Positions 22,909 through 30,440 of a stretch of DNA of 34,038 nt are shown here, piece after piece. Location: positions 1 to 34,038 of the IMG/VR virus record IMGVR_UViG_3300020183_000263. One strand, written 5' to 3'. The notes below the pieces were generated by a model. The model was not told where the DNA came from, made no database searches, and was given only the letters and a program-made list of their open reading frames with translations. Both the position numbers and the translations under genes were made by a program. Source of the DNA: a virus. The first letter of the stretch is position 1, and each line of letters starts with the position of its first letter.

Positions 22909-25776
22909 TTACCTACTTAAACGGGCCATGTTATTATTTACACTTACAGGAACTGGGAATGCAATAATTTGACTTCCTCCTGTAGGCATTGGAATAGGTT
23001 TTTCAATAATAATTGGTTGAACAGCGATCATCGTATCACCTCCATTATCATAGGAAGGATACATGGAGAGTGAAGAATAGTTTCTTTTATTTTGTGGTCC
23101 TATGAGACCGCCACCCTGCATATTGCCACCATAAGGAAGACCTATATCGGAGGCCGCCCCTGGTTTTGGTTTTGGTTTTGGTTTGGGCGAACGGGCGGCC
23201 GCACCACCAAACAATCCAAATTTATCATACCAAGGTCGTTTAGACCTGAATTTTTCTTCATCTTTTGCCCTCTTCAATAAACTTTGAATTTTCTTTTTTG
23301 CCTCTAGTTGTTTCGTTGTCTCTTTTGGTCTTGATTTTTTTTGTTTTTTTCCTTCATCTGTTTCAATAGATCCACCTTTTGTCCAAACATCTTCTACAGC
23401 ATCAAGAATTTTTTGGGGATCTCCTCCATTTAATGCATTGATATGTGTCGATACGTGAGGTCCTGTAGCACGTCCTGTTATGCCTTGTGTGCCTATTATA
23501 TCACCTGCACGTAATACATCACCTTTATTTACATCAGTTCCATCCAAGTGTCCTAATAATATTTCATATTTTTTACCGTTAATTGTAACTTCTCCAGTTA
23601 CCCAATTTCCATACCCTGATCCAGACATACCAGAACCAGATCCGTGAAATCCTTTTCCGGTAATTTTCAAATTATCAAATGGATTTTGAATATTTGCACC
23701 CATTCCACCTAAAGATATGTCAATACCAGTTTGTTCAGCATCTCGATCACCTCTTTGCGTTACAATGCCTCCTCCTTTAATTGGTCCACCTTTAATAATA
23801 GGTCTTTTTGCCCCCAACCAAGAACCATCAGAACCAAAATTCTTTAAATAGTCAAGACGTTCTTTTGCTTTTTGTTCTTTATTAGATGGTTTTTCAAAGT
23901 TTAATGTGAACCAAGCAGATGCCTCCATGGCATTTTTAAATTCTTTGTTTACATATTGTTTTCCAGCATCTTCTCTCAAAGCATAATCTATTTGACGCTG
24001 CCATTTCTTTGCCCAATCCTTTCCAGCAAATGCAACCATCCCATCAAATCTTGAAGCATGGTGTTGAAATAAACCTCCAGATTTTCCATTATCTCCAATT
24101 GCTCCAGCATCAAAAGAAGACTCTGCTTGAATATTTGCAAGCATACCCATAGCATGATTATGAGAAAGTCCTTTGCTTATTAAATAATCATAAACTTCCT
24201 TTGAAGAAACAAAGTTTTCTGCACCTTCAGCATATCCACCCGGACCAGCTGCTCCTCCTCCTCCGCCGCCGCCTCCGCCGCCACCGCCGCCAGCAGCAGG
24301 AACTTTAAGCAACTCATCAGTAACACTCTTAAGTGCCTCATTGACTCTGGTTTGAATCAAAGTTGCAAGTAAATTAGTTGTTATTTCACTTTGTTGTCCC
24401 ATCAAAGGAACAGTACCACCATCAGCCATTCCCAGAATTGAACGATTTGCAGCATCTAAACCACCACTTTGCGCTTGTGATAAGGATCCAACGCCACTTG
24501 AAACTGTGGATGCAATTTTTCTTACATTAACCTTTTGACCTAATGCAATTTTAACGCCGGCACTCATTAAAGCACCAATCCACCCACCTTTATCTAAACT
24601 CTCAGAAACGCCAGTCAATGCCTTATAAGGATTTGGCGTTTTCTTTGCACTTGGTTTTGGATTTGGATATAACTTTTCAATCTTTAATTTTCCACCAACA
24701 TCCTTTCCAGGACTCACTTTTTCTGGTTGAACTCTTTGTGGTCTTTGAACTCCCTGTGCTTTGAATGTTCTTCCAACAGCACCACCTACTATTTTACCAC
24801 CTCTTGTTGTTTGCCCTCCTCTAGCATACCCAGTAATAAGTCCACCATTTTTTGTCCTCTGAAACCCAGGTATTTGAAGTAAAGCTGCACCTACTGCCAA
24901 TGCTGCAAGAGTCCAATTTGCACCGGTTTTTAATCCCTCTACTAAAGGTGCTAAACTTAAACCTCGTTGTTTACTCAATCCTGCTTGAGCACCCTGAAGT
25001 TGTCTTTCAAGTAAAGTTGTATATGATCTTTGAGGTGTTGGAACTGTTGAACGAATCGGCGCTGGTGCTAATCCTGTGGGCGGACATTGGCAAGGGCCTC
25101 CAGGACCTTTTGGACCTTTGGGTTCTTTAAATCTTTTATGATATAAAATTGCAAGAATAATAGTTGCATTAAGAAGTTTGTTTAATCCAGATGAAAGTTC
25201 ATCAAACTTTTTAGTTGCATTCGGTCCGCCATATTTTTGAATAGTTCCTCTAACATTATCATAAGCATCATATGCTGCTTCAATGGAATTAACAGTTCCT
25301 GCAGCTGCACCACCAACAAATCCTTCAAGTGAATTTAATATTCCTGTAAAAACATCACCAGACACTTTTCCAATTTCTGGATTATTTTTATCTATTTTTG
25401 TAAGAGTTGGCAATCCTCTTTCAAATTGCGTAAATAAGTAACCTAAAAATGTAAAAGTAGCAAATCTCTGAACTGCATCTACAATTCCCACTCCTGGAAT
25501 TAAAGATTTAACTTTTTCTACTCCTCTAATACCTTTAGGTGTTTCTAATTTTTTTTCCTTTTTTAACCTTTTTTCAGTTTGTTTCCGTCTTTTTTTCTTT
25601 TCTTGTTTTTTCTTTTTTTCTTTAGTATTTTTCTTTAAAAATTTATCAATATCAATCAATTTTTCTTTTACTTGGAAATTTAATACATCATCAACTCTTC
25701 TATCATAAGATGCTGCCATTCTTTCTGCAGCGGTCAATTTTGATGGTGGTAGAAGTTTTTGTGTGTTGACTGCCAT
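22909..25776 (-). CDS. Large hub/tail protein with lysozyme-like and M23-like domains, 955 residues
   Basis: The N-terminus is Lys-rich and coiled (residues 45-90), followed by hydrophobic and Gly-rich parts. A run of about 14 glycines (about 495-510) links to a tail-lysozyme-like domain (about 520-648: VYDYLISKGLSHNHAMGMLA, NIQAESSFD with the likely catalytic Glu, GGLFQHHASR). After that comes an M23 peptidase-like fold (about 680-790: QTGIDISLG, YGNWVTGEV, LLGHLDG, GDVLRAGDIIGTQG, GRATGPHVSTHI). The usual first His before GID is Gln here, and the HxH pair reads HVSTH, so metal binding may be altered. The next gene upstream is the tape-measure candidate, so this protein may be tape measure or hub-associated. 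It probably opens the peptidoglycan during infection. Confidence 0.75.
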   Translation of the reverse strand: MAVNTQKLLPPSKLTAAERMAASYDRRVDDVLNFQVKEKLIDIDKFLKKNTKEKKKKQEKKKRRKQTEKRLKKEKKLETPKGIRGVEKVKSLIPGVGIVDAVQRFATFTFLGYLFTQFERGLPTLTKIDKNNPEIGKVSGDVFTGILNSLEGFVGGAAAGTVNSIEAAYDAYDNVRGTIQKYGGPNATKKFDELSSGLNKLLNATIILAILYHKRFKEPKGPKGPGGPCQCPPTGLAPAPIRSTVPTPQRSYTTLLERQLQGAQAGLSKQRGLSLAPLVEGLKTGANWTLAALAVGAALLQIPGFQRTKNGGLITGYARGGQTTRGGKIVGGAVGRTFKAQGVQRPQRVQPEKVSPGKDVGGKLKIEKLYPNPKPSAKKTPNPYKALTGVSESLDKGGWIGALMSAGVKIALGQKVNVRKIASTVSSGVGSLSQAQSGGLDAANRSILGMADGGTVPLMGQQSEITTNLLATLIQTRVNEALKSVTDELLKVPAAGGGGGGGGGGGGGAAGPGGYAEGAENFVSSKEVYDYLISKGLSHNHAMGMLANIQAESSFDAGAIGDNGKSGGLFQHHASRFDGMVAFAGKDWAKKWQRQIDYALREDAGKQYVNKEFKNAMEASAWFTLNFEKPSNKEQKAKERLDYLKNFGSDGSWLGAKRPIIKGGPIKGGGIVTQRGDRDAEQTGIDISLGGMGANIQNPFDNLKITGKGFHGSGSGMSGSGYGNWVTGEVTINGKKYEILLGHLDGTDVNKGDVLRAGDIIGTQGITGRATGPHVSTHINALNGGDPQKILDAVEDVWTKGGSIETDEGKKQKKSRPKETTKQLEAKKKIQSLLKRAKDEEKFRSKRPWYDKFGLFGGAAARSPKPKPKPKPGAASDIGLPYGGNMQGGGLIGPQNKRNYSSLSMYPSYDNGGDTMIAVQPIIIEKPIPMPTGGSQIIAFPVPVSVNNNMARLSR
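24245..24300. repeat. Trinucleotide repeat coding for a polyglycine linker
   Basis: A run of CCN triplets on the plus strand (mostly ccg and cct) encodes about 14 consecutive Gly on the minus strand. It joins the N-terminal part to the lysozyme-like domain of the 955-residue protein. Slippage would change the linker length without breaking the frame. Confidence 0.8.
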
Positions 25777-25777
25777 C

Positions 25778-27823
25778 TTAGACTATCCCGTAGATATCTG
25801 CAATGGTTCCTCTATCACTCATCGGAGAAATTGCAGAGAAAGATGGAACTTGTGTTCCTCCTGCTGCCATAGGAGCATTGTTTGCTGCTGGTTGTGTAAT
25901 TGGTGGAAGTGTCATGATACCACCTTTACCACCTCTTGAGAGTGGAGTTGGCATATATCTTCGATTTCTTTTTCCAAGTTTAGTTGGATTTGAATTACTA
26001 TCTGTCAGTGCAACTAATTTATCAATTAAAGAAACGCCTAATTTATTAACCGTATCTGTTGGTAATACATATTCGCCTGGTTGAACTGCAGTAAGTTGTC
26101 GATCTGCTGTTCCTCCAGGAATATTGTAACCAGTAGATTCGCCAATTAAACCACCACCTTGTTTTTTGCCACCAAAAACGCCAACTATATTCTGGAAGAA
26201 ATTCATTTTTGGTTTTGATTTGGCAGTAGGCTGCATATAAATTGGTCTCATTTGACGCATCATTTTTGCCACATCTGACTTATATTTTTCAGTGTCATTT
26301 TCATGCGGAGGTGCATAAGCAGCAGCATTTGCGTTCCAAGCACTCACAGGATCTTTGAAATCTGAGAAGTTTGACATTCCTTCACGATGTTTATCCCATA
26401 AACGAATATTATGTTTGACGGATTCTTCTAAAGTTTTATAGTTTAAGAATTTGCCATTTGTTCCTCTTTGATTAAATGGATTATTACCATACATATTTCT
26501 CAACCAACCAGTTTCTTTCATTGCAATTGCTGCCTGCAATTCAGGAAACTTTGCTCCATGTTTTTTTGCAAGATTATAAACGCGCATGAAGGATTTGACT
26601 TCATCGCCACCATATCCTACCATTCCTCCACTTTGAGCAAACTGAATATTATTTGCAAATTTTGGTTTATTTGCATTTGGTCCGCCGAACATAGCATTAA
26701 GTGAAAGTAATTTATTCGCTCCAATTGCTTTTACAGCAGCACGATTCATTACAATTTCACCAGGTTGCAACGCGGTTAATTGTGTATCTGGGCCTGCTCC
26801 AGTGATTTTCATACCAGTATTTGAATCAATATATCCACCAACATCTTTTTTAGGAATTTGCGGTTGAGATGCCTGCTGCTCAATTACAATACCCAAACCT
26901 GGCATTCCTGGAAAACGTGTATTTGCATCAATAACAGCTTTTGTTTCTTCTTCTTTACTTAATGGTGTTCCTTTTCTCTTTGCTGCCTCATCTATTGCTC
27001 TTTGATTTGCATTTTTACTATCATTCAACAATTTAATGCCACCAGACACTGTTGCAATTGCCGCAGTTAAAAGTGGATTTACCACTGCTAGTCTTGCAAG
27101 TGATGCAATAATTGTTCCAGAAATAGAAGCAATTAAACTACCAAGAGGAGTAAAAAATGCTAATGCCCCAACAAGAATGGATGGCCACCAATCTTTAAAA
27201 AATCTTACTAATGTAAAAATTTTCTTTTTATTTTTTGGATCACCTAACCAATCCATTAATTTTGTAAATGCGCGACCAAGTAAAGTATAAAGAATAAAGT
27301 TCCAAATACGATCAAAAATACTCTTAAATGGCGCGATTAACTTTTCCGCAATTTTTTTACTAATTTTCTTTACACCTTCAAGAGCATCTTCTCTTTTCTT
27401 TCTTTTTTCGTTTTCTTCTTCTTTCTTATCATCAGCATCTTTTTTCTTATCAAACTTAAACTGCTTCTTTAACGTATCAAGAATTGAGTTTAAAATCTTT
27501 AAGACACCAAATGATGATTTTTGTGCTTCTGCTTGTGGGGTATATTTGACAAGTGCGCCACCTGCTGCAGGAAGTGCTTTAATTCCAATTGGTTTAACTC
27601 TTGCTGTTGCTACTGCTTTCTTTTGTAATACCTTCTCTACAAAAGTTTTGAATGCAACTTTATTATTTCTCTTCTTAAATGCTTCTTTTCTTTCTGAAGG
27701 ACTTAGTTGATTTCCTGCAATTGTTCCCTGTGCTGATAATTCTTGAACATATTGGTCATACCTATCCTTACCAACTAAACTAAGGGCTGATATTCTTTTA
27801 TTGTTGTTTGGATTATCAGCCAT
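25778..27823 (-). CDS. Tape-measure candidate with glucosaminidase-like domain, 681 residues
   Basis: This gene lies directly after gp26/gp51, where long-tailed phages place the tape measure. Residues 120-180 are a Lys/Glu-rich coiled coil, then come hydrophobic segments (FILYTLLGRAFTKL, WPSILVGALAFFTPLGSLIA). Two copies of a DxQLTAxQPGExVxxxxxV motif occur (about residues 345 and 590), as seen in tail tape proteins. Between them, about 398-528, is a glucosaminidase (GH73-like) pattern: AIAMKETGW with the likely catalytic Glu, NNPFNQRG, ESVKHNIRLWDKH and AYAPPHENDTEKY. T4 gp29 is 590 residues, so the length is compatible. The ATG overlaps the gp51 stop by 8 bases. Confidence 0.7.
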   Translation of the reverse strand: MADNPNNNKRISALSLVGKDRYDQYVQELSAQGTIAGNQLSPSERKEAFKKRNNKVAFKTFVEKVLQKKAVATARVKPIGIKALPAAGGALVKYTPQAEAQKSSFGVLKILNSILDTLKKQFKFDKKKDADDKKEEENEKRKKREDALEGVKKISKKIAEKLIAPFKSIFDRIWNFILYTLLGRAFTKLMDWLGDPKNKKKIFTLVRFFKDWWPSILVGALAFFTPLGSLIASISGTIIASLARLAVVNPLLTAAIATVSGGIKLLNDSKNANQRAIDEAAKRKGTPLSKEEETKAVIDANTRFPGMPGLGIVIEQQASQPQIPKKDVGGYIDSNTGMKITGAGPDTQLTALQPGEIVMNRAAVKAIGANKLLSLNAMFGGPNANKPKFANNIQFAQSGGMVGYGGDEVKSFMRVYNLAKKHGAKFPELQAAIAMKETGWLRNMYGNNPFNQRGTNGKFLNYKTLEESVKHNIRLWDKHREGMSNFSDFKDPVSAWNANAAAYAPPHENDTEKYKSDVAKMMRQMRPIYMQPTAKSKPKMNFFQNIVGVFGGKKQGGGLIGESTGYNIPGGTADRQLTAVQPGEYVLPTDTVNKLGVSLIDKLVALTDSNSNPTKLGKRNRRYMPTPLSRGGKGGIMTLPPITQPAANNAPMAAGGTQVPSFSAISPMSDRGTIADIYGIV

Positions 27824-27992
27824 TAGCCTGTCGTTGTTTGAGTTCTTCTTCCTCTATGTGATTTTTAAGGAAAGTTACATAAATGTCTCTTTCCCACGGA
27901 ATCATGTTTTCAATCTCTGTTAATGAATATTTATGATACTGCATTAACGAAAAGTTGAGTTGATAATAACTCTCCAGGTCCATATGGACCAT
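27816..27992 (-). CDS. 51: gp51-like tail assembly chaperone, 58 codons, likely a frameshift extension of gp26
   Basis: The frame reads MVHMDLESYYQLNFSLMQYH, then KYSLTEIENMIPWERDIYVT and FLKNHIEEEELKQRQANG. The SLTEIENMxPWERDIYxxxL helix is the hallmark of the downstream half of tail-assembly chaperones (lambda T and T4 gp51 type). It starts 3 bases after the gp26 stop in the -1 frame, and that frame is open back to a T-TTT-TTC slippery site. So it is either translated separately from the ATG at 27992 or, more likely, also made as a 299-residue gp26-gp51 fusion. Its end overlaps the tape-measure candidate, whose folding such chaperones assist. Confidence 0.85.
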   Translation of the reverse strand: MVHMDLESYYQLNFSLMQYHKYSLTEIENMIPWERDIYVTFLKNHIEEEELKQRQANG

Positions 27993-28021
27993 TCCTACGC
28001 GAAAAAAGATGATAACCCTTC
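27977..28021 (-). promoter_or_regulatory. -1 programmed frameshift signal linking gp26 and gp51
   Basis: Three elements occur in order on the minus strand: a Shine-Dalgarno-like GAAGGG (28021-28016), the slippery heptamer T-TTT-TTC in the gp26 frame (28007-28001), and a perfect 14-base palindrome GGTCCATATGGACC (27990-27977) that can fold as a hairpin 10 bases downstream. A -1 shift at the heptamer skips the TAG at 27995 and reads straight into the gp51 frame (CGC GTA GGA ATG ...). Confidence 0.75.
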
Positions 28022-28714
28022 TAGAACAACTTCACTTTCAACTTCAGTTTTTGGATTTGTAACTTGAATCTTATGACTGAGTTTAGGCATTGTTTCAAAG
28101 AACGACTCAATTTCTTTGAACTGTGCAGAGTTCATTTGATCTAAGAATTCTGCAATCTCTTTCTTCGTTACATCAGCAGCAGTCCATACCTCATCTTCAG
28201 TGTAGATCTTATCAACACAAGATGCAATTAAATCAAACGATTGATCAACTGCGTTGTTACCGGAGAAATCAAAGTTGTTTTTGATAAATTGATCCAGTGA
28301 TGGATATTTCATCTCCATCATGATAGAAGCATCAACTTTAATTTGCTTCTTATGGTCTGGGTTCTTTTCAACTTGAATTTCATCAATATTGATTTTTACA
28401 GGAACCGATGTTTCCTCATCGTCTGGACAAATGATATTGACTTCAATCTCTTCTCCAACAGACTTACCGCGAATATTGAGGAAAAGATATTCAATATCAA
28501 ATGTTGGAAGAGACTCAACCTTGATATTCTTTGTCTCAATACAGTTTTTGATAACTGTCTTGATTGCATTTGTAATCTGCTTCGAATCCTCAGATTCTAA
28601 TGCAAGAACAAGCAGTTTCTCTTCTCTTACAAGAAATGGACGATATTTGATTGTTTGTCCTGTCGATGGCAACTCCAACTCATAAGTCGGTGTAGAAATC
28701 TTTGGTAAAGGCAT
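27995..28714 (-). CDS. 26: gp26 baseplate hub / tail assembly chaperone, 239 residues
   Basis: The sequence has the T4 gp26 family pattern (PF12322): LPSTGQTIKYRPFLVREEKL, LVLALESEDS, IKTVIKNCIETKNIKVESLP, TFDIEYLFLNIRGKSVGEEI. The C-terminal half contains EIAEFLDQMNSAQFKEIESF and FETMPKLSHKIQV, which match the upstream half of tail-assembly chaperones. T4 gp26 is 208 residues, so this one is slightly longer. It lies just upstream of gp51 and the tape-measure candidate, in the position of lambda G and GT. The last codons (TCT TTT TTC GCG TAG) contain a slippery heptamer. A late-promoter-like box lies 26 bases before the ATG. Confidence 0.9.
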   Translation of the reverse strand: MPLPKISTPTYELELPSTGQTIKYRPFLVREEKLLVLALESEDSKQITNAIKTVIKNCIETKNIKVESLPTFDIEYLFLNIRGKSVGEEIEVNIICPDDEETSVPVKINIDEIQVEKNPDHKKQIKVDASIMMEMKYPSLDQFIKNNFDFSGNNAVDQSFDLIASCVDKIYTEDEVWTAADVTKKEIAEFLDQMNSAQFKEIESFFETMPKLSHKIQVTNPKTEVESEVVLEGLSSFFA

Positions 28715-28739
28715 AATATCCTATAAAGTTCAGTGTGAT

Positions 28740-28747
28740 TATTTATT
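28740..28747 (-). promoter_or_regulatory. Late-promoter-like box AATAAATA
   Basis: The minus strand reads ATAATAAATAATC, one mismatch from TATAAATA, 26 bases before the gp26 ATG. It overlaps the stop codon region of the upstream gene. It would drive the whole hub operon from gp26 down to 17031. Confidence 0.5.
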
Positions 28748-29597
28748 ATACAATTGGAGACGATGAAGTAAGACTTGTTGATACGTCATTAAGTCCTGTA
28801 GAAGGATTAACAGTATTTCCAGATGCTTTATAAGAAAGAGTTGGAACTCCTCCCGTATTAAATCCATTAATTGGAGTTGCCAAAGCTCCTGCTCCTTGAA
28901 GATTATTCGCAGCAGTGGCAAGTGTTTGTTCAAAAGTATACAATGATCTATTTACAATATATCTGGTATACGTGAAAGAAACTGTGCATTTTAATAGATC
29001 AGAGGACTCATAGGATACTGGAATTGAATTAATAGCAACTGGATATGCTTTAAAAAGTTTATAACTTAAATAATAACCTTTAAAATCTCTTTCAAATTTA
29101 TTAATATAAATTCCTTGAGAACGATACCCAGTTCCGCTACCCTTTTCATTTGAATCTGGAAATCTGAATCTATAATTGAAATTAGGATCATCCAATCCAA
29201 AAGCATTTTGTTCATTAGCAATATATTGCATCCATTGTTCAAAAAACCAAATGACTTTATATCCATTTTGATTATCATGATCTACATAAAATGTAAAATC
29301 TGCTCGATCATCATATTGTCTACGATATGCTAATCTTTCAGTAATACCAGTGTAATCATCGTTGATTTCATTAGTCATTAATGAAGAACCAGGAAGAGCC
29401 GCTTCGGAACAAGAAAGGCTAATTAATTCTTGATTAAATCCATTATAATTTAAATTTTTATTTGCCTTCAAATAATTAACAACATCTTGAGGGGGATCAA
29501 ACCAACATTGATAATTAGAAGTTAAAGCAGGTCTTAATAACCTTGATTTAATATAGTCTATTTTTCCAGTTTCTTTTTTTGGTTCTGGCGCAGCCAT
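28746..29597 (-). CDS. Tail-tube-fold baseplate protein, gp54-like, 283 residues
   Basis: The central part has the tube-protein pattern of gp19, gp48 and gp54 relatives: NYQCWFDPP, LISLSCSEAALPGSSLMTNE, RLAYRRQYDDRADFTFYVDH, VIWFFEQWMQYI, then SQGIYINKFERDF, YYLSYKLFKAYPVAINSIPV and LLKCTVSFTYTRYI. In T4 gp48 and gp54 cap the baseplate and start the tube. gp48 is in the plus operon here, so I assign this one as gp54-like. The C-terminal 60 residues (NLQGAGALATPINGFNTGGV) are low complexity. The gene diverges from the gp4 operon, with 39 bases between starts. T4 gp54 is about 320 residues. An alternative label is a second tail tube protein. Confidence 0.6.
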   Translation of the reverse strand: MAAPEPKKETGKIDYIKSRLLRPALTSNYQCWFDPPQDVVNYLKANKNLNYNGFNQELISLSCSEAALPGSSLMTNEINDDYTGITERLAYRRQYDDRADFTFYVDHDNQNGYKVIWFFEQWMQYIANEQNAFGLDDPNFNYRFRFPDSNEKGSGTGYRSQGIYINKFERDFKGYYLSYKLFKAYPVAINSIPVSYESSDLLKCTVSFTYTRYIVNRSLYTFEQTLATAANNLQGAGALATPINGFNTGGVPTLSYKASGNTVNPSTGLNDVSTSLTSSSPIV

Positions 29598-29598
29598 C

Positions 29599-29606
29599 TA
29601 TAAATA
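29599..29606 (+). promoter_or_regulatory. Perfect T4-type late promoter TATAAATA
   Basis: The plus strand reads CTATAAATAATT with the exact T4 late consensus, 31 bases before the gp4 ATG at 29637. It starts the only plus-strand operon of the window (gp4 to gp53). Confidence 0.7.
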
Positions 29607-29636
29607 ATTTTACTGATATATTATGTAGTCGATATA

Positions 29637-30080
29637 ATGGCAGAAAGTATAAAGAGTCGATACATTCCTTCCTATCCACAGAAGTATCAAGGTGATCCGA
29701 ACAATATCATTTGTAGAAGTAGTTGGGAAAGAAAATTCTGCAGATGGTGTGACATGAATGAAAGTATTATTGCCTGGGGTTCTGAAGAAATACGTATCAA
29801 ATATTATGATCCCGTGAAAAAAAGAGTGAGAACTTATTTTCCAGATTTCATCATCAAAATACAAGAAAGTGGCGGTACTATCAAAAAATATATCATCGAA
29901 ATCAAACCAAAGAAACAAACGGTTCCACCAAAACCAAGATCAAGAACAACCAAATCTTATATCAATGAAGTTTATACTTATGCAACCAACCAAGCAAAAT
30001 GGAAGGCTGCAGATGAATTTTGTAAAGATCACATGCTTGAATTCAGGATTATCACAGAAGATGAATTAGGAATCAAGTAA
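29637..30080 (+). CDS. 4: gp4 head completion protein, 147 residues
   Basis: It matches T4 gp4 (also called 50/65) along its length: SRYIPSYPQKYQGDPNNIIC, RSSWERKFCRWCDMN, IIAWGSEEIRIKYYDPVKKR, RTYFPDFIIKI, YIIEIKPKKQTVPPK, ATNQAKWKAADEFC. Glu31, Asp70 and Glu88-x-Lys90 fit a PD-(D/E)xK nuclease-like arrangement of the TnsA type. gp4 acts after DNA packaging to finish the head so that tails can attach. T4 gp4 is 150 residues, so the gene is complete. The stop overlaps the next start by one base (TAATG). Confidence 0.93.
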   Translation: MAESIKSRYIPSYPQKYQGDPNNIICRSSWERKFCRWCDMNESIIAWGSEEIRIKYYDPVKKRVRTYFPDFIIKIQESGGTIKKYIIEIKPKKQTVPPKPRSRTTKSYINEVYTYATNQAKWKAADEFCKDHMLEFRIITEDELGIK

Positions 30081-30427
30081 TGTCCTATAGAGTTTCCAGA
30101 CTAAAACAAAAACTCAAGTATGCAAAAACTCCTGATGATATTATGATGAATATTATGGAAGTATTTGATAAAACTGAGTTAATTCCTGATGTTGGTGGTT
30201 ATTATACCTTCGTTTATTTTCCAAAAACAAATGACATTACATATGATGAACATCCATTAGTTGCTGTGACTGCAATTGAACGATGGGGATTCAAAGGTAT
30301 TAATTTTCATTGGGGTGAATCAAGAAATTATACATGGCAAGAAATTATTGGAAGACTACACGTTATTAATAATGATGAAATTGATTATTTGAGAACACTA
30401 AATTTCGCTAAATACGTAACTAAATAA
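30080..30427 (+). CDS. Conserved hypothetical protein, 115 residues
   Basis: I do not know a named family. The protein is a compact alpha/beta unit: a basic N-terminus (MSYRVSRLKQKLKYAKTPDD), a helix (MMNIMEVFDKTELIPD), strands GGYYTFVYFPKTND and HPLVAVTAIERWGFKGINFH, and a C-terminal helix pair (YTWQEIIGRLHVINNDEIDY). The aromatic YTFVYFPKTN...FHWGESRNYTWQEI pattern suggests an SH3-like or neck-type structural fold. It is translationally coupled to gp4 and precedes gp48, so it is probably a small head- or tail-joining or assembly factor. That is context only. Confidence 0.7.
   Translation: MSYRVSRLKQKLKYAKTPDDIMMNIMEVFDKTELIPDVGGYYTFVYFPKTNDITYDEHPLVAVTAIERWGFKGINFHWGESRNYTWQEIIGRLHVINNDEIDYLRTLNFAKYVTK
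30420..30426 (+). promoter_or_regulatory. Possible late promoter CTAAATA before gp48
   Basis: CTAAATAATT occurs 21 bases before the gp48 ATG at the end of the upstream gene (its TAA stop is included). It differs from TATAAATA in the first bases, so this is a weak call. It could boost gp48 and gp53. Confidence 0.3.
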
Positions 30428-30440
30428 TTAGAAAACTATA

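Noticed and set aside
29610-29918. Minus-strand 102-residue frame opposite gp4
   Set aside because: gp4 is certain by its T4 pattern; the antisense frame is Phe/Ser/Thr-rich with no family look.
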